Shown one piece after another: positions 22,182-33,299 of a stretch of 64,000 nucleotides of DNA. The first letter of the stretch is position 1. Each line of letters begins with the position of its first letter. The stretch is taken from positions 178,501 to 242,500 of the forward strand of contig WPIO01000214.1 in the NCBI GenBank assembly GCA_009760855.2. The letters are read 5' to 3'. Origin of the DNA: Cristatella mucedo. Its lineage: Eukaryota; Bryozoa; Phylactolaemata; Cristatellidae. The position numbers were made by a program, and so were the translations under genes. A model generated the notes under the pieces. That model had not been told where the DNA came from. It saw only the letters and a list, made by a program, of their open reading frames with translations, and did no database searches.

Positions 22182-23876
22182 GACGGAGCTGGCGTCGCGG
22201 CAGCGTCCGCCTAGGACATTGAGAAGCATTGCAGCTGCAAAGACGGGACAGCTGCAGGCAGCGCAGCTGCAGGCAGCTCGTTCTCTTTGCCGCGGCGGCC
22301 GCCGCCGCAAAGAGAACGAGCGAGAGCGGAGCCAGCGGCGGCGGGGCCGGGACGGCCGCGTACCTCTCGCTGAGTCCTATGAGTGCGCAGCCCCATATAT
22401 CACCGGTCACGTGACTCTGAATGGCATTCCACAGGCGCTCGGACAGGTCCTTGGACGACCAGCAGCGCGAGAGCCGGTGAGCTTGCGCAGTCTCGGCGAA
22501 GCCGCCGCCGCCGCCGGGCGTCGCCGCAGCGTCCTCGGCTTGCCGAATGAGTGCGCCGCACTCCTGCAAAGGGAATCAGCCGCCTGTCCGCTGTCGCCGC
22601 TGCCGCCAAAAGCGAGCAAAAAGCCAAAAGCAAGCAAGCGCGGCACCTGCCCGAGCCGGCCTCGCTGCTCCTGAGAGAGAGGAGGGGCGGCGGCGGGCTG
22701 GCGTCGGCGGCGCGCCGGCGTCGGCGGCCTCCGCAGGCGCCGCGGCCCGCAGATTCGAGGGCACCGGGACTCCGCCGGACTCGCCGCACCCTCTTCCTCT
22801 TCCTCCTCCTCCCCCCCCCCGGAAAAGCGCCCGCCACATTTTGCGTGGCTTTCACCTTGGCCGCAGCACGTGCTTCACGCGATCACGCGACCGCGGGGGC
22901 GGAGAGGACGTGGCGAGGGGTCTCGGCCGGCACAACGCAGCCAGTGCGCCGCAGCGGCGCACTGGCCGCCGGGAGACCGCCGTGCGACGACAGGCGACGA
23001 GGGCGCTCGCGGCCGCCGGCTCCACCGGCTCCGACCGGCGGAGCGGCGGCAGTCCCGGGCGGCAGGATACCCGAGCGCGTCGACGGAAGATTAGGCGCGA
23101 GTCGCACGCGCGCGCGCGACTCGCGCCGCCGCCCGGCCAGTCCGCCGAGCCGGCCGCGAGCTCGCGCCCGATAGGGGGCGCGCGCCGCTTACCTCGCGCG
23201 TTAAGACGTTGTGCATCCGAAAGGCGAGCTTATCCGCCCTCTGGTGATAGGCGCTGTACCGATGCAAGTCCAGAGTCTCCTTCACCGGCGCCAGCCGCTC
23301 GCCGCCGCCGCCGACGCAGCAGCAGCTCTCATTCGGGACGGCCGGTGGCGGAGCAGCGCATGCCGCCATCCCGTCCCGATCGGCTTGCGAGCTGGCGGAG
23401 CTTGCGCCCAAGGGCCGTCGGCCGTCGTGCGGACAGTCGTGCGGACTGCCCGCGGTGCAGGTGCGAGCGGCGGCGGCTGCCGCCGCGCCGCTGGCGGCCT
23501 CGTCGTGGCGAGAGCGGCGTCCGGCGGAGAGCGGCAAGCGCTCCGCCGCCGCCGCCGCCGGACTGCAGTCCGTCGCGGGCGTGGCCGCTTGGTGCGAGCC
23601 AGCGCCGGAGGCTGCTGTCGCTGCGGCGGCGGCCGCCGCAGCCGCGGCGGCGATGCCGCCAACGTCCCGCGCCGCCGGCGCCGCTACGGCCGCACACCTA
23701 CGCTCGTTGCGGCAGATCGACGCGGTCTCGGCGGCTGCGGCGGCGGCGGCGGCGGAGGCGGCGGAGCGCCGCTTGCTTCGCCGCGTCATCTTCCATTTGA
23801 GGGCCTTGAGCATCTTCAAGGCCGCCTCCTTAATCCGCACGGCCTTGGTCGTCTGCGGCAGGCAGTCCTGCAACAT
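21075..23876 (-). CDS. P4H-type 2OG-Fe(II) dioxygenase domain protein, 4 exons
   Basis: The gene has four exons on the minus strand: 23193-23876, 22364-22563, 21679-21875 and 21075-21199. All junctions are GT-AG (donors GTAAGC, GTACGC, GTGAGA; acceptors TTTGCAG, CTCGCAG, TTTTAG), the phases match (0, 2, 1), and the sum is 1206 nt, or 401 residues plus stop. Translation starts at the first ATG of the frame, with A at -3. Residues 1-40 are basic (KALKWKMTRRSKRRS). Residues 41-190 are Ala/Gly-rich low complexity with no signal peptide, so a cytosolic or nuclear location is inferred. The dioxygenase domain runs from NVLTREECGALI (about residue 220) through GLSER and SHVSVLIHLNDDYDGG to ILQHNILHQRV and KYTLRADVMY at the C-terminus. 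This is the order seen in prolyl-4-hydroxylase Fe2OG domains: the distal iron His (ILH) and the basic 2OG-binding strand are present. The proximal HxD is not: the matching stretch is ECAEYFDE and contains no His. It could be a pseudoenzyme or use a variant iron site. The substrate is unknown. Introns 2 and 3 carry (GA)n tracts, which read CT on the sense strand. Confidence 0.8.
21356..21400. repeat. (AT)n tract in intron 3
   Basis: TA runs broken by ACATATATATGCACAT, inside the last intron of the dioxygenase gene. Confidence 0.85.
21490..21570. repeat. (GA)n microsatellite in intron 3
   Basis: About 40 GA units on the plus strand, so CU-rich in the pre-mRNA, within the 479-nt intron between exons 3 and 4. 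Confidence 0.95.
22126..22178. repeat. (GA)n microsatellite in intron 2
   Basis: About 26 GA units, again CU-rich in the sense transcript. Confidence 0.95.
22276..22321. repeat. 46-bp near-perfect palindrome in intron 2
   Basis: GCTCGTTCTCTTTGC at 22276-22290 is exactly inverted at 22307-22321. The 16-bp centre is itself palindromic except for its outer base pair. Confidence 0.95.
22941..22965. repeat. 12-bp inverted repeat, 1-nt spacer, in intron 1
   Basis: CCAGTGCGCCGC and its exact inverse flank a single A. Confidence 0.9.
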
Positions 23877-23947
23877 CTTCTCAGCTGAGCGCGCCGCACA
23901 GTACTGGTGTAACAAGTGGCCTGCGCGTGGCTATAAGGCGCTCGTTT

Positions 23948-23961
23948 GTAAACATGAGTCA
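23948..23961 (-). promoter_or_regulatory. Possible FOX and AP-1 sites upstream of the dioxygenase gene
   Basis: On the minus strand a TGACTCA heptamer (AP-1 consensus) lies directly against TGTTTAC (forkhead core), about 75 bp upstream of the predicted start codon. Both are short motifs that occur by chance. The stretch could also be an intron if a non-coding first exon lies further upstream, since GCGCTCAG at 23885-23892 could act as an acceptor. Confidence 0.2.
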
Positions 23962-24527
23962 TGCCAGTTAGCAACGCTCTTAATAGACTCCTCATGCAGC
24001 CCCTGCCCAAAACCGGAGGCCGCGGTGGTCCCGCCTCCTCTCTGCCGCCGCCGCCGCCGCCTCCGTTAGCCCAGCACCCGACGACCGGCCAGCGAGTTCG
24101 CGGCGGAGCGGAGCGCGGCGGACGCCGACGAGCGCTCGCATCGCGGCAGGCGATCGCGATCTCAGCGCTCGCATCGCGGCCGGCATCGCGCTCCGCCACC
24201 GCCGGGGCGGCCACTTCGCCGTCAGCCGGTCGCCGCCCGGAACGCCTCTAGCGACCTGCCGGCGCCGGCGGCGGCTCGGCGGCGACGCTGCGACGGCGGC
24301 GGCGGCGGCGGCGACGCTCGCGCGCCCTGGACAGACGCTCGCGCTTTCATCGAGCAATGCGGCGTCGTACATCTGCACCAAGCGCGCGCTCGCTTGCCGA
24401 CGCTCGCGAGCGCCACGCCGCGCGGCCGGCTTACCGAGGGCGAGGCCCCGTCCGGCTCGGCGCCGTCGGTGTCGATCCGGTCGCTGCGTCGCCGCCTCTG
24501 GCCGATCTGGCGGCGAAGTCGCCGAAC

Positions 24528-24534
24528 TATAAAT
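24528..24534 (+). promoter_or_regulatory. TATA-like box in GC-rich DNA
   Basis: TATAAAT stands alone in strongly GC-rich surroundings. It lies 66 bp before an ATG at 24594 that opens a 133-codon frame beginning MQIQQQPEPPPS. The spacing would suit a plus-strand promoter divergent from the dioxygenase gene. The downstream protein is Arg/Ala-rich, not recognised, and may be a chance frame. Confidence 0.15.
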
Positions 24535-24775
24535 GGCGGTAGCGAATTCGCAATTCGCCGGTAGCGAATTCGCGAGGCCTCCAACTGCGACCTATGCAGA
24601 TTCAACAGCAGCCTGAGCCGCCGCCGTCGACTCCTCAGCCGCGAGCGGGGCCTTCGCGGCGGCGACGCATCGCGAAGCTTCGCAGCCTTCCAGCCGCCTC
24701 GGCGGTCGTCCTAGGCTCGACTGGGCGGCGGGCGCTCGGTTGCGCCCGGCGGCTCGGTGTGGGCGTGACCCGGCG

Positions 24776-24838
24776 GCGCTGGCCCGGGCGCGCGCGCGAC
24801 GCACGCGCGAGTCGCGCGCGCGCGCGTCGGGCCAGCGC
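24776..24838. repeat. Long imperfect inverted repeat
   Basis: GCGCTGGCCCG (24776-24786) pairs with CGGGCCAGCGC (24828-24838). The inner (CG)n runs ending in CGAC/GTCG extend the stem around a 10-nt centre. Confidence 0.75.
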
Positions 24839-25748
24839 GCCGCGCTCTCCCATTCGCTCTCTCGTTGTCCGCGCCAACCGTGCCGGCGGTTGGCGACGGC
24901 GGACGACGGCGGACGTTTCGCACTCGGAAGCTGGCGCAGTGGCTCTTCCGGTAGCGATCCGTCGCCGCTACGGGCAGCCGATATTAACAGGCTAATCTGT
25001 CACGCCGGCCGTGCCGCGGCTGAAATGCATTCGAACGGCGGCGGCGGCGGTGGGGGCGGCGGCGGTGGGGGACGCTGCGGCCGTTGGCTCTAAGCCCGAC
25101 GCGGCTGGCACTTTGCCGGGATGCGATTGCGGCGGGCGAGCGGCGAATCGGCAGGAAAGAGCGAAAGAATAGTCGCCAAAGTGAGCGAACGCGCCAAACG
25201 TCGGCGGCGGCGGCTCGGCGAAGCGGGGCCGTCGGGCTGCAGAGACCAAAACGAGCGACCGAGACTGCGAGCGCGCGCCCGCGCAGCATCGCAGCCGCAG
25301 ACGCGCGCTTCGCGGCGGTAGGCGGTAGGCGCGCGCTCGCGAACGTGCCCCCGCCTGTCGTATGTGTGCGCCGCCAGCGTCGGATGGGTTTTTGCCGTAC
25401 CCGCCCCCTGTCCAGACGCGACCAGACGTACACACGCGACCAGGCGTACAGCGCCCGGGTCCGTCGGTCCGAGCGAGTCGTGCCCAGCCGACCCCGGCGG
25501 CGGCGGCAGCGGCGGCGGCGGCGGCGGCGGCGCGCGCGATCTCGCTACGCGTCGTCGAGCGTATCCGTTGCCCGACATCGCGCCCCGACGCCGCACGTAG
25601 GTCGGAAGCCGCCGCCGGCGCGAACGGGCGATACTAGCGCCCTCGCGACGCGCCGCGCGACGGTTGGCGACTGGGCTTCGCGGCGTGTAGGAAAGTGGCG
25701 GCGACGGCGGCTGCGGAGCGCAGGGAGCGATCGCAGCGGAGGAGAGCA

Positions 25749-25829
25749 GGAAAGGAGAGCAGGAGAGACTGGGAGCAGGAGAGACTGGGAGCAGGAGAGA
25801 CTGGGAGCAGGAGAGACTGGGAGCGCCGG
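25749..25829 (+). repeat. 16-bp minisatellite
   Basis: Four exact copies of GGAGAGACTGGGAGCA plus a partial one. The frames crossing it read ETGSRRDW-type repeats. Confidence 0.9.
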
Positions 25830-26119
25830 CTGCCTGCGCTGCGGCTCGCTGCTGCTACGAATGGACGGTCGGACGTGGAGGCCGCGCCGGACGCCTCGTC
25901 GGACCGAGTCTCGCCGCCTCGCCGCCGGGGGCGTTTTCGCTCCTTCACATCCCGAGTCCATCCGCCGCCAGCGCCGGCGCTTTCGGCAATGGGCGAATGG
26001 GAAACCGGAATGAGATCGGAAACCGGAGATGCACCGGATGTGGCGCGAGATGTATGGGGAAAATCGCGCGTCCTCGGAGCCTCGGGCGTCGGAGGCGGCG
26101 GGGGACGTCCCGCTTGTGA

Positions 26120-26152
<33 letters not shown>

Positions 26153-26304
26153 AGACAGCGAAGGAGCTACCTGCGGAGCCGCCGCCGCCGCCGCCTCGGG
26201 CTCTGGGGCGGCACAGCCCGAAGCGCGCCCGGCCATGCGAGAGCCGCCCGTTCGGCGGAAAGAGAGCCGTCGCGGGACGCGGGTGCCGACGCCCCGGGCC
26301 GCCA

Positions 26305-26337
26305 CCCGCAGCCGCCGCCGTGGGTGGCGGCTGCGGG
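26305..26337. repeat. 12-bp inverted repeat, 9-nt spacer
   Basis: CCCGCAGCCGCC at 26305-26316 is exactly inverted at 26326-26337. Confidence 0.9.
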
Positions 26338-26677
26338 CCACCCACGGCAGCGATGCATGCCCGGATGCTTCGCTGAGCCCGAGCGTGCGCACCGGGCAAA
26401 TGTACCGTTATTATCGTTATTATTCTCACCCGTGCCGCGGCTAAGCTGGCCGCCGGAGATCTGCCGGCAGCCCGGCGAGCGCGGGTGCGAGAGCGCCGAC
26501 GGCCGCATAAGTCCAAGGCCGCTACATCCACGCTGCCTCGAGCCGACGCCATCCGGCCGGCCGTCCGTCGGAGCGTTTTCTACGGTCGGGCGCGCCGTTC
26601 CAGCGCGGGTGTTCCAGCGCCGTTGCGCGCGAGGCCCCCGCCGCTGTGCGCTCGTCGACGGCGCGGAGTAGAGCCGC

Positions 26678-26774
26678 GGAGCCGTCGCTCCTCGCTCCGC
26701 GGAGCGACGGCTCCTCGCATAATCGAGCGATGTTTCTCGCATCGTCGCTAGTCGCGCGACTGCGCGACTAGCGA
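26678..26774. repeat. Two adjacent hairpins (14 bp and 13 bp arms)
   Basis: GGAGCCGTCGCTCC (26678-26691) is inverted at 26701-26714. TCGCTAGTCGCGC (26745-26757) is inverted at 26762-26774 around GACT. The two hairpins share no sequence. Confidence 0.92.
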
Positions 26775-26881
26775 GCGTCTCCCTCGCGCGAATCATCATC
26801 ACTCTGCGACCGGATACGATCTCCCCTGCGACCGGAGACACGCGCCCGCGGAGTCGGACTAGTGCTGCGCCAGCGACTAGC

Positions 26882-26925
<44 letters not shown>

Positions 26926-27052
26926 TAATGCGCGCGCTCGCGGCTATCGCGCGCGCGAGCTCATTCCAGCACACGATGACTAACCCGCTGCCGGCGGAAA
27001 CTTTTGTCTCGCGCGCGACTCCGCGACGTCGTCGTGCTGACGGCGCGCTCAC

Positions 27053-27095
27053 GCGGCGACGCGCTCTCTCGCCGAGCGAGAGGGCGCGTCGCCGC
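27053..27095. repeat. 20-bp inverted repeat with one mismatch
   Basis: Arms 27053-27072 and 27076-27095 pair at 19 of 20 positions around CGA. Confidence 0.92.
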
Positions 27096-28873
27096 GGTTC
27101 GGGTGCTCCCGCGCTCCGCTCCACGCGAAGCTGGGCGCGCCGGCCGCGCAGAGACTCTCGGCTTCGAATGCGCGCCGCACTCTCGCGCCGAGCCGCTACC
27201 TACGGCGCCTCTCTCGGTACCGCGCGTCTCTCGGTCTCGCGGGCGCTCGCTCCGCAGCGGCGCCGCCCAGCGCCGCCCGCCGCCGCTTCTGACCGCTCCC
27301 GCTGCTATTTGGCTTTCCCGTTCTCGGTCACGCGCCCTCCTCCCGCGAAGCGATCGCACGCATCATCGCCGCAGGTGGGCCGACCGAGGTGGCCATTGCA
27401 GTCGGACCGCGACGGAGCCTTCCTCGTTACGTTGCTGTCGCCCGGTCGCGGGCACACCGCCTGCAGAGTCTCAGAACGCGGCAAGCCGCGAGGTCGCGAC
27501 GCCGCAGAACGTGAACTATTCGCAATGCGTCAGCGCACTTGGCCGAATTCGCCGGCGGTGAGTGCGTCGCGGGGAACTTGGCAGCGGCTCCGGCCGGCCA
27601 ACGCCGCGTCCCGCGAGTTCGGTACAGAGCAAAGCGCACAGGCGCGAGCGAGGCCTCTCCCGCTTCGCTAGCGCCTGCTCGAGCGAGCTCGCCATTCTCG
27701 GGCCCTCCGCTTCCGCTGCTGGCCCCAGCCGACGGGCCTGTCTCCTCCGAAGCGACGCGACGCTTCGTTGCCGATTTCCAATCCAGACGCTTTTCGCCGC
27801 CGCCGCCGCCGCAGCAGCTTTCGCTCGGCTGAGCTGCTTCGCGGCCGCGAATGCTAGCAGATAGCTAGTGAATGCTAGCAGACCGCGCGCGCGTGCGCCT
27901 CTTCCTTCCCAGTTGAACGTCGGCGTAGGCGAGTGCCAAAAGTGCGTCAGCGTCAGAGAGCCGGTCGCTCTGACTCTACCGTCTCCGATCGCCTCCGCAG
28001 ATGGGAGCTTCCGAAAATCCTCGCGCGCGGGCGCAAATCGTCGCCGCCGCCGCGGCGGCGACGACGGGCTGTGCCCGCCGCGGCGGCCGAAGTTGACTTT
28101 CCCGTGCAGCCGCCGCCGCAGCCTTCGCCGCCGCTGGCGGACTCCGCGGGTGCGCGCTCTGAGCCGGAGGAAATGGGCTGCTCGGACGCGCGCGCGCGCG
28201 CGAGCGTCCGCCGGGAGGAAACGGGCAGCTCCGCCCGCCGAAGCGCTGCCCCGTGGGCGGTGCACGCTGGGTCGCGCGCGCGCGCAGACGTTTTGATTAG
28301 ATAAATTGTGCCGAGAAACGCGTCCGGGCCTGCCTTTCGGAGAGGTTGAGTGCGCGCCACAGTCGACCGCCCAATCCTGTCGGGTGGTGGGCGCCCGACC
28401 TTTCGCGGCCGTAGCCGCCACCGCCACAGCGCTTCCTTCCCGTGCTAGAGAGCGGCCTCGGGCGACTCCAAGCGTGGCGTAGACCTCTACCTAACTTTTT
28501 CATAATAACTTCAGGTACTCCGCTGATATTGTCGCTGTGGCTGTGCATGAGTTGTCCTCGGATATGCTACTCAAAACAGGACCCACTTAGCGTCAAGGAG
28601 TGACGTCGCCTTTAGTCAATACCTACAGGTGGGCCGTCTTCGGCGGGTCAGTAGGAGCCTACCTGCATCCTGCGGTAGCCCTATCAACCGCTAGGCTGTC
28701 AAATGTACGAAATAAACGTGTTTAAAACGCGGTTTAACGCTCGTCGTGGAAGTAGCTCACTCGCCGCGCATCAGCGTGAAGTGAAAAAGCGAGTGCCTTA
28801 TAGCTGCACTAAAATTAAGTGTCCCCCACCAGTCCCAAACTCCCTCACTGCCTCAAAGGAAGATGCTAGCAAG

Positions 28874-28895
28874 ATGGCGGCGGTGGCTAGTCTCA
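28874..28895 (+). CDS. Candidate first coding exon at a YY1-type start
   Basis: AAGATGGCGGC (the YY1 consensus often found at animal gene starts) gives ATG GCG GCG GTG GCT AGT CTC A, encoding MAAVASL. It is followed by the strong donor GTAAGT at 28896. It lies at the edge of the GC-rich island, as a first exon would. The frame can also be read through to 29113, but that runs into a LINE-C end. The next exon is not found. Confidence 0.3.
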
Positions 28896-29027
28896 GTAAG
28901 TACCGGTCTTACGAAACGCTGGCATGCTACGTCATCCAGATTGTCAGACCGTCTAGGCGTTACTCGCGATTGCTGAACCATAAATATTTGGAGGCGATTT
29001 TGTTACGCTGCAAAGTTAGACTCATCA

Positions 29028-29310
29028 ATGTAATGCAATGTAATGTATCTCCTTCAGTAACTCCACAAAGTCATAAATACCATGTGGGTTTTACGCAGGA
29101 GAGTTTTGTATAGCGCACCCACAGCCTAAGCGGCTTTCGGTACGCATTCGGTAGCCAACAGACTTCGTCTCACGCAACAAAGAGAAAGTGGGAAGCATAG
29201 CAGAGTTAGGAGAGCAGTTGAGGTAGTGAGTAGCATAGAAGTAGCAGTTAAGGACCACTAAAAAAGATGTGCCATAGTCGGCAGTTGGAGAGTAGATGTC
29301 GTTGCATAAA
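29028..29310 (-). mobile_element. LINE-C 3' end
   Basis: The minus strand encodes DIYSPTADYGTSFLVVLNCY, FYATHYLNCSPNSAMLPTF and LLRETKSVGYRMRTESRLG. The end at 29028-29050 is ATTACATTGCATTACATTG-like. Confidence 0.8.
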
Positions 29311-29719
29311 ACCCCAACGCGCATTTCTGTCAATTACATTCTCTTCGTGCTTTCGAGTGCGTTTCACACTGCTGCCGGCGTTGGACGCTGCAGCCCCACG
29401 TGGCTTAAGAATATAATATTCTATGCTAACGACGTGAACGACGTCACGTCAAGTAACGGACTCTCTTTATCAACGCCGCCGCGCTCCGACACGATCGGAG
29501 GACCTGTAGGCATCGCTGGGCAGCGCGCACAGCGTTACACGCTGGTCGCTCTACGAGTCTACGCCCACTTCCGCTGCTAATCGTCGCTCGTCAGCAAGGG
29601 CGCCGCCATGAACGCTGCTTTTGCCGGCCTAAATGTGGCCTTTGTACAGAAGCCGCTATCGTGTATGCATCACTTGGTAGGCGGATGCACTAAATAGATA
29701 GTCCTTTTTAAGGAATGTA
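29311..29719. other. Unassigned DNA
   Basis: A plus frame of 94 codons (29296-29580) begins inside LINE-C and is not supported. Confidence 0.3.
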
Positions 29720-30113
29720 AAGTCATAAACGAGCTTCCGGACGCCTCGTGGCGCAGACTCGCAGTCACCGCACGTACCCCGAGCGTGGACCTCACTACCG
29801 ACAGACGTCAAGACATCCTCTGACTTAATATCATTTAAAAAGAAGCTAAAAAAGCTTCGTTCTGAAGTGGCATTTAGTGGGTCCATGGGATTTGCCGATT
29901 GTGTGCCTGTGCACGCTGACGCTGTGCATGCTGTCACTAATCGTATTTGCATGTAAATCCTGTGCGATCATGTCACCTCTAACGATGCCATGCTTGCTGA
30001 CATTGAGCATCCTACCGCTAACCACTCGATCATTCTTCCTTTATAGCATATGTAAAGTGCCTAGAAAGAGATTAAATTCTGTGATGGCGCTATACGAGCG
30101 TATTATTATTACA
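29720..30113 (+). mobile_element. LINE-A 3' end
   Basis: ORF2 remnants (SSDLISFKKKLKKL-like) and GGCATTTAGTGGGTCCATGG are followed by the UTR (GCTGACGCTGTGCATGCTGT) and the tail AAAGTGCCTAGAAAGAGATT, AAATTCTG, GGCGCTATACGAGCG and (TTA)n. Confidence 0.8.
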
Positions 30114-30519
30114 AAGTCGAAAGCTGGCAGTTACCAAGGCTCCCGCCAAATTCGTTGACGATACTTGCCGCCTAGCGCGCCAGCTACATAATCAGCGTCG
30201 CGAAGTTAAGGGGGTAAAGACTTGGCTTGAGGCTGTGAAACCACCAGTAAATGAACGATCTACCCCCCCCCCCGCCACCGCCCCCGCCAATGCTGAACAT
30301 ACTCGCCGCAGCCCCATTGCTAGGTGGCATGGTGGAGTTGTAGGCGGAGAAAGATATATTCCATTACGCACACGCTCACACGCACGCACGCACGCGCGCG
30401 CACGCACACATACTTACGCTGAGCCGACTGTTGAAGAACGCGTCACAATCGCGAGCCTCTTCCGTCTCAGTTGTGCGTCGACACACGCCTTCCGGTCAAC
30501 TGCCCCATGGATTGGATAG
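30114..30519. other. Unassigned DNA, possible LINE-C 5' part
   Basis: It contains a C-run at 30262-30272 and a (CA)/(CG) mixed run at 30366-30412. It may be the 5' or ORF1 region of the LINE-C copy that follows, but no protein similarity is visible. Confidence 0.25.
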
Positions 30520-33172
30520 CCTCTTAAAATTCCGCCTGTTAATGAGTGCTCACTCAAATCCAAGGGGCTCCTTACATAGGATCGAGCTATGCAGGAAAAG
30601 CTAGATGCATTTCTGCTGATCGAGACGCGGATGACGCCTTGCTCTGGTGGCTGTGTATCTGATACCACTCCGCCCGGGGATGGTATCAGATTCTCATTCT
30701 TTCAGTCCGCGCGCGTGGTCTGACGCGGGTGGGCGTTTAGGCGGCGCTGCTGTTGTTGCTCGTGAATTGTTTGGCTATAAGACCGGCGGCTTTTCGCATA
30801 GGCCATCGTGTGAATCAGATCTTAAGAGTTCCCTTGACGAGCATGTTTCTGTACAGCCTGTCTGTGCACAGGAATGCGGAGATTCCATTCAATTATAAAA
30901 AAAAGCCACAAAAGATTCGCGGTGTTAAGCGCAGGCTTGAACGCTGCTTTAAGAATGAATTCTGGGTCCGATGACGATCTAGCCCATTCCAAAGACTTCC
31001 TCCGAGTCTACAGCCAGAAGCTTAGAAAAGTCAGAGCTTTTTTTTTTCACTCGAAAACTGAAGTTCTACCCGTCGGATCCAAAGCAGATTTAAAAGACGG
31101 TGAACAATGTGCTCGCCAATTCTGAGAGGTCTTACTACCTAGATGTTTACGGCTCGTCCGAAACGTTTTTAGTCTTCTTCACTGAAAAAATTGTGAACAT
31201 TCGTGCCTCCATGAAGCCTCCTCCGACTAAACCGGTTGTTGAATCGCAACCTGTGATCTTCCTTTAAAGATTTTCCTAGGTTTCTAATGGAAATTACCAT
31301 GATCTCTGTGGTCTTCACTGGCAGACAAACTTAGCCCAGCCATAACCGATATTTTAATTTTTCTCTGGAAAAAGGCGTTTTACTCCCCAGTCATTCAAAT
31401 CGGCAGTCGTTAGACCAATACTTAAAAAGCCTGGACTGGATACTTGGGTCCTTGCAAAATACCAACCAGTTTCCCTTCTTCCTTTTGTGTCAAAGATTCT
31501 TAAAAAAATTGTCGCTAAGCAGCCGGTATCACACTTTGAAAATAATGAAATTTCAGAAAAATTTCTATCCGAGTTCAAGCGGCAGCATTCCACTGAAACT
31601 GCTCTCCTCCGTGTAAGCTATAACAACCTGTGAAGCAACGTTAGCAGAGAATGCCACTGTCCTGGCCCTGACCCTGCTGGGTCTATCTCTTTGGGTGTTT
31701 GACAATATTGATCACGATATCCTATATGAACGGTTAGGAACAACGATTGGTCAGACGAGGCACGACGAGGCACTGATGTGGTTCAAATCGTATTTTCCGA
31801 TCGTGTTCAATCCGTGTCGTGTAGAGATTAGGTCTTATCCACCAGAGCAGTCACCCGTGGTGACTGGGGGGGGGGGTGACCACAAGGGTTCATCCTGAGT
31901 ACTTTTGCTATTCTCTATTCATACCGAACCTCTAGAAAGGTATTCGGGCCACGGCATCGGCTATTACTTTTGTTCTGACATCTGATTCTGATTTTTGTTC
32001 TGACGCAGCTGTTTTTACCGGTTATGCCATCGGAATCGGCTGCAGTGACTAATAGGCTTTCAGTGATTCGATCTTGGATGTCGTCCAATTTTCTTAAACT
32101 TAATCTCGATAAAATAATATATAGTTCACATGTATAGCGCCCCAAGAGAACTTAATCTCTATTCACGTGCTTCACATATGCCTGCAGGCTCGAGCCCACG
32201 ACCTCAGCCACACCTTGGTCGGGGGGGGGGGGCGCGAGCACCTTAACAACCGCTGGACCAAACGGAACTGCTATTCCGAGGACACCCCAGGCCTGTGGCT
32301 GAACTAGAAGATATTGCTCTTCTGATAGGCGGTGCTCTGGTGCAACCGTCACCACGTGTTCCTAATTTAGGTGCCATCTTTGACAACTGCATAAATTTGG
32401 AATGTTTCACTAAGAAGACTGCATCCGCTGCCTGTGTCACGTCCGATCCCAATCTAAGATTAGGGACTGTCGACAACGGTGACTTGCAAAATACTTAACT
32501 AGCTCTGTAGTTGTGTCTCGGCTAGATTATTGAAACTCCATTTTGGCTACAGAAAAAAGGCACGAGTCCTCGCTGCTACAGCTGGGGGATAAACGGAACT
32601 GCAAGGCTAATAAGAAATACCAGAGGCTTGACCATGAGTCTCCTTTGCTGAAGGAGTTTCGATGACTTTCGGTTGATCAAACAATACAGAGCTAAGTTCC
32701 TACACTCACCCACAAGGCCAAGGCCACGGGCTGGCTCCTCCGCACCTAGCTGAACTGTTTCTCCAGTCTCAGCCTCTTCTTACCCTCAGGTCCTGCGTGG
32801 ACAATAAATTAGCTGTCCTTCCGGTCCTCTACTTAAAGGCCATTGGCGACTGAAGCTTTCGCTCTGCAGGTCCTAGGCTTTGAAACTCGCTTTCACAATT
32901 CTTGCGAAAGGAAAACCACTCTCCTGTTTCCGGCTATGGCGCATCCTTTCCAGCCGTCCTGAGCTTCTATTTCCATGCTACTCACTACTTCGACAGCGCT
33001 CCCGTCTCAGCTATACTTTGCACTCTGTGTTGCGTGAAATGAAGTCTGTTGGCTACCGAATGCCTACCGAAAGGCGTGTAGGCCTTGAATACGCAATAGA
33101 AAAACTCTCCTGCGTAACACCCACACTGTCTTTGCGTCTTTGTGGAGTTGCAGATGGAGATACTTTACATTC
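30520..33172 (+). mobile_element. LINE-C, longest copy (endonuclease, RT, 3' end), decayed
   Basis: Fragments in all three frames follow the order of an L2/CR1-clade ORF2. The endonuclease-like stretch KLDAFLLIETRMTPCSG is near 30597. Linker KDFLRVYSQKLRKVRAFF is near 30994, and EKIVNIRASMKPPPTKP near 31187. RT blocks are SLLPFVSKILKKIVAKQ and HSTETALLRV (31470-31615), then NIDHDILYERL and ALMWFKSYF (31707-31795). The C-terminal part reads LRKENHSPVSGYGASFPAV, with the 3' end TTTACATT near 33165. Many stops and frameshifts make it inactive. A SINE-A copy is inserted at 32117-32275. Confidence 0.8.
32117..32275 (-). mobile_element. SINE-A nested in LINE-C
   Basis: On the minus strand it has GGTCCAGCGGTTGTTAAGG, a poly-C run (12 G on the plus strand at 32220-32232), GTGGGCTCGAGCC and the tail GAGATTAAGTTCTC, TGGGGCGCTATACATG. 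Its orientation is opposite to the host LINE. Confidence 0.8.
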
Positions 33173-33299
33173 CATTCGCCGCCGAGCGGCCCGAAATCCG
33201 GCGGCTCTCACTCTCGCTGCGCCCACGTGAATCCACGCGAAGCCGCTTCGCACCGGGCGCATAGCATTCGCTTAAAAAAGAAAGGTTAGCTGAAGTAGG

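Larger units (their letters stand above)
23877..28873. other. Large GC-rich, CpG-rich island, no gene delimited
   Basis: About 5 kb with very high CpG density upstream of the dioxygenase gene. It contains CGG-type tracts (25032-25072, 26130-26152, 26882-26925), a 16-bp tandem repeat and several hairpins. Long frames on both strands (minus 25545-26552, minus 27516-28427, plus 26862-27671) overlap one another, are Arg/Ala/Pro-rich and show no domain. It may hold the promoter and non-coding first exons of flanking genes. Confidence 0.45.

Noticed and set aside
22547-23800. Plus-strand frame of 417 codons
   Set aside because: It is antisense to exons 1 and 2 of the dioxygenase gene, Arg/Pro/Ala-rich, crosses a known exon-intron structure and has no domain.
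25545-28427. Long minus-strand frames in the GC island
   Set aside because: Frames of similar length exist in several phases and on both strands; stops are rare at this GC content and no motif or splice support was found.
28703-29113. 136-codon plus frame
   Set aside because: It starts at a non-exon ATG-like codon and runs into the antisense of a LINE-C end; only the short YY1-type start inside it is kept as a candidate.
31863-32232. Poly-G and poly-C runs of 9-14 bases
   Set aside because: Similar runs occur at 36177, 36529, 39478, 50790, 54601 and 59597. They look like ordinary homopolymers or uncertain base counts and show no element structure.
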